Below, piece after piece: positions 61,847 to 64,000 of a stretch of 64,000 bases of DNA. Numbering within the stretch: position 1 is the stretch's first letter; the number at the start of each line of letters is the position of its first letter. The notes below the pieces were generated by a model, which saw only the letters and a program-made list of their open reading frames with translations, was not told the origin of the DNA and ran no database searches. Position numbers and translations under genes: made by a program. Where the stretch lies: the NCBI GenBank assembly GCA_041752115.1, contig JBGSHS010000119.1, positions 1-64,000 on the forward strand. The letters are read 5' to 3'. This stretch comes from JAJRVM01 sp041752115 (GTDB taxonomy: Bacteria > Planctomycetota > Planctomycetia > Pirellulales > Pirellulaceae).

Positions 61847-64000
61847 TCACTCCGCCGAAAACAGCTCCGAAACGCCGCCCGTTTCCGGATCGCCATCACG
61901 GCGCAGAATCACCCGCAACTGCCTTCCCTTCCACCGCGAGAGATCCACCACGGCTGATCCCGCATCCGCTCGGACGGCCGTGGCCAACTTCGCCGCATCG
62001 TGCCACGGATCCGTGCCGTTCGTTTGCTGCAGGAACACCGACACCGTAGCCTCCGGAATGCGGTCCCAAGGCCCTGTCAATTCCCAGGTGACAATCGAGT
62101 CCTGCTCCCGATGCTCCACACAGACGTGTGTGATGAAGCACAAGTTCCGCACGAGGATCCTGTGCCTGGGCAGCTTCCAGAGCGCACACTTATCGAATCG
62201 CCCTTGCAGATTGTAGCGTTGATCGCCACCGCAGTTGTTGTCGAGCACCAACTGATCGTCATATTCGAACTCGCGATAAAGCGGCTCAATCAGCGACGAG
62301 CCGATGTTGAACACGATTCGCTTGGGCTCTCGGTGCCCCGCGGCCGCACGCGTCATGTACCGCCACTGCGATTGCAGCGGGGGGGGATCATCGTAGTCGT
62401 TCAGAGGCGGCTTGGACGGAGTCGCATCAAAGCAGATCCAACCGTAGTTGCTTCCCAGCCAGACCTGCGTATAGCGATGTCCGTTCGTACATGGAGCGCT
62501 CTCGTCCGGATCTAACAGCCCGTTTCCGTTGCTATCCCATGTGCCCGCCGCCTGCTCCGTTCCCGTGCCGAGCCATCGAGCAGGAACGCCCAGGTGACGC
62601 ACAGCAGCGGCTACCATCACGCTCGTTCCGGAACACGCAATGATCTGTGTCCGGTCATATGGCTTGGCTGACAATTGAATTTTCAGGTTGGCTGGATTCG
62701 CGTCATAGTGCCCGCGAGCATAGTCGACGGTGGCGGGCTTGCGATCGGCACAACTCGGATAGTAGTAGTGGTCCTGGATGTATTCGACGATATTGCGCGC
62801 GGCCCAATAGGGGTTCTCCATATCCGCTTCCACAGCGTACTTCTGGTAAATGTACTCGCGCACTCGCTGGACAAACGCGACATACGTCGCTTTGTCGCAC
62901 AACTGGTAGAGCGTTGGATCATCAGCGAGGTAGTCGGTTCCTGCCAACGCCACGGCATCACGGTTGACACGGTGCGGGTAGACAAATTTCCTGTACGGGT
63001 TGGTCCACACGTCGATTTCGTAGCTCGACGAATAGCTCTTTGCTTCAGTAGCGCGATACTCAACCGACTGGAGGATCTGCCGACTCGCCTCATCGCCTGC
63101 CGGATCCAACGCTATCTGCCGAACCGTTGCGTCAGCAGTGCCGGTGAGATCCGTGACCCGTTCCGTCTCCAGCCAGATACCTTGATTCAACATGACGTCT
63201 GAACCGTAGGGGCGAGAGTAGTTGTGATACACGGTCCCAGGATCCTCGTGGGCAGCTTCCGGCTCCGTGACGATCGTCATCGCCAGGTGACGTGGCACCT
63301 TGGGGCCGACAGAGGCTCCGTCGAGGTTCTTCGTGACATTCACACGGTGGACGAACACCTCATCTGGCCGATTCTCCGTGACCCACAACGCGTCTTGTCC
63401 ACAACACATCCCCCAACATGAACTCCCATCATCCATCGAACCAGGACGTTCGAAGAAGAATAGCCCTCGCCCCGTCTGGAGATCAGCACAGTAGATGTGA
63501 TCGTTGCCGATCGTTCCCCAGAGGTAACCAGCGCCATCAAGACGCATCGTGGCGATACCTCGCGACGGCGCGGTCCCAGCGTCTGGCAGGTGCTCCACCG
63601 ATGCCGGCTGCTCAGTCCAATCGCCGGTCCATCGAATCCGGAGCATCCCCCGTTGCACACGCCGGTTCAGATCACCGTGGCCCGCGGCATCGTAGCTCAA
63701 GAGCAGACCGTCATCCTCCGCCACAATATCGAAGGCCTCTCGATCGCCAATCCGAAACATGAATAGCGACAAGTCGATGTTGGACGCCACAGCCCGGTCG
63801 ATCTCATACCGCCACAGATGAGTTCCCTCTGGTTTCCAATCCAGAAAATACAGCACCCGCTCCTCTTGCTCGACCGCAAACGTCAAGCCTCGCGGATCGC
63901 GCAGCTCGGCGGATCCCACTGCCGCTCGCAAATCAAGCTTGCGGGACAAGGTCAGCTGATTGTCAGGACCGAGCGAATAGACAAATACCGTGCCCGATGG
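61847..64000 (-). CDS. Beta-propeller/transglutaminase-like protein (cut by window end)
   Basis: The frame is open to the last base of the window, so the N-terminus is missing; a TTG at 63949 is only an internal codon. The visible 717 residues begin with propeller-like blades (LRDPRGLTFAVEQEERVLYFLDW, GYLWGTIGNDHIYCAD, SCWGMCCGQDALWVTENRPD). From about 330 residues before the end a transglutaminase-like cysteine protease fold appears: the Cys in IIACSGTSVMVAAAVRHLGV, the His in GHRYTQVWLG and the Asp in WICFDATPSKP. A D-x-N-x-N-G-x-L-D-P-D-E Ca2+-binding loop (DSNGNGLLDPDE) lies between Cys and His. Likely secreted or periplasmic and acting on proteins or peptidoglycan-linked amines; not certain. 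Confidence 0.85.
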   Translation of the reverse strand, partial: PSGTVFVYSLGPDNQLTLSRKLDLRAAVGSAELRDPRGLTFAVEQEERVLYFLDWKPEGTHLWRYEIDRAVASNIDLSLFMFRIGDREAFDIVAEDDGLLLSYDAAGHGDLNRRVQRGMLRIRWTGDWTEQPASVEHLPDAGTAPSRGIATMRLDGAGYLWGTIGNDHIYCADLQTGRGLFFFERPGSMDDGSSCWGMCCGQDALWVTENRPDEVFVHRVNVTKNLDGASVGPKVPRHLAMTIVTEPEAAHEDPGTVYHNYSRPYGSDVMLNQGIWLETERVTDLTGTADATVRQIALDPAGDEASRQILQSVEYRATEAKSYSSSYEIDVWTNPYRKFVYPHRVNRDAVALAGTDYLADDPTLYQLCDKATYVAFVQRVREYIYQKYAVEADMENPYWAARNIVEYIQDHYYYPSCADRKPATVDYARGHYDANPANLKIQLSAKPYDRTQIIACSGTSVMVAAAVRHLGVPARWLGTGTEQAAGTWDSNGNGLLDPDESAPCTNGHRYTQVWLGSNYGWICFDATPSKPPLNDYDDPPPLQSQWRYMTRAAAGHREPKRIVFNIGSSLIEPLYREFEYDDQLVLDNNCGGDQRYNLQGRFDKCALWKLPRHRILVRNLCFITHVCVEHREQDSIVTWELTGPWDRIPEATVSVFLQQTNGTDPWHDAAKLATAVRADAGSAVVDLSRWKGRQLRVILRRDGDPETGGVSELFSAE

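Overview
The window reads as a chromosomal segment of a member of the Planctomycetota, probably a Pirellula/Rhodopirellula-like lineage. This is inferred from gene content, not from a marker gene. The clues are an ECF sigma factor overlapping a membrane Ser/Thr kinase, a secreted sulfatase, Tat-exported oxidoreductases, a giant secreted protein with c-type heme motifs and a SUMF1 domain, many large secreted glycoside-hydrolase-like proteins, and long intergenic spacers holding dispersed short repeats. The DNA is moderately GC rich. No tRNA, rRNA, CRISPR array, integrase or transposase was seen.

Layout. (1) 1-6219, plus strand: a compact operon with overlapping genes. It holds the Gly/Pro-rich tail of a truncated gene, two paralogous alkaline-phosphatase-superfamily enzymes (one membrane anchored, one Tat exported), a small ribbon-helix-helix-like protein, a DUF106/EMC3-like membrane protein and a sulfotransferase-like protein. 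(2) 6396-13153, minus strand: a C45-type autoproteolytic hydrolase, an alpha/beta hydrolase translationally coupled to an MMPL/RND exporter, and a secreted lipase-like hydrolase. (3) 13154-14529: a gene-free nested repeat region in which octamer arrays sit inside a roughly 307-bp tandem unit. (4) 14530-18420: a LapA-domain protein, a VapBC-type toxin-antitoxin pair, a broken lipoprotein gene and an unknown membrane protein. (5) 18676-21896, plus strand: SDR dehydrogenase, deoxyribose-phosphate aldolase and FGGY kinase, apparently a sugar catabolic operon.

(6) 21974-29321: a lipocalin-like protein coupled to a 1356-residue ThuA-like/HzsA-like/SUMF1 fusion, then a secreted beta-helix protein. 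(7) 29648-40784: small membrane proteins, a glycosidase-like/metallo-beta-lactamase fusion, a TauE/SafE permease, a zinc-ribbon protein, a fucosidase-like enzyme and a secretin-N-like coiled-coil protein. (8) 40928-43044: ECF sigma factor plus kinase carrying a ZAS-like motif. (9) 43201-51292, minus strand: secreted nitrilase, sulfatase, Tat-exported aldo/keto-reductase-like protein, HEAT-repeat protein and Tat-exported Gfo/Idh/MocA oxidoreductase. (10) 51501-64000: a 5'-truncated carbohydrate-binding remnant, hemerythrin, a glycoside-hydrolase-like protein, a 1306-residue hybrid histidine kinase, another large glycoside hydrolase, and a beta-propeller/transglutaminase protein cut by the window end.

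Taken together the window suggests an organism that degrades sulfated or complex polysaccharides and carries heavy envelope-facing and sensory machinery. The most system-like loci are the phosphatase/EMC3-like/sulfotransferase operon, the multi-domain fusions at 22525-26595 and 30544-33513, and the nested octamer repeat. Domain calls were made by eye from motifs. No database search was run.
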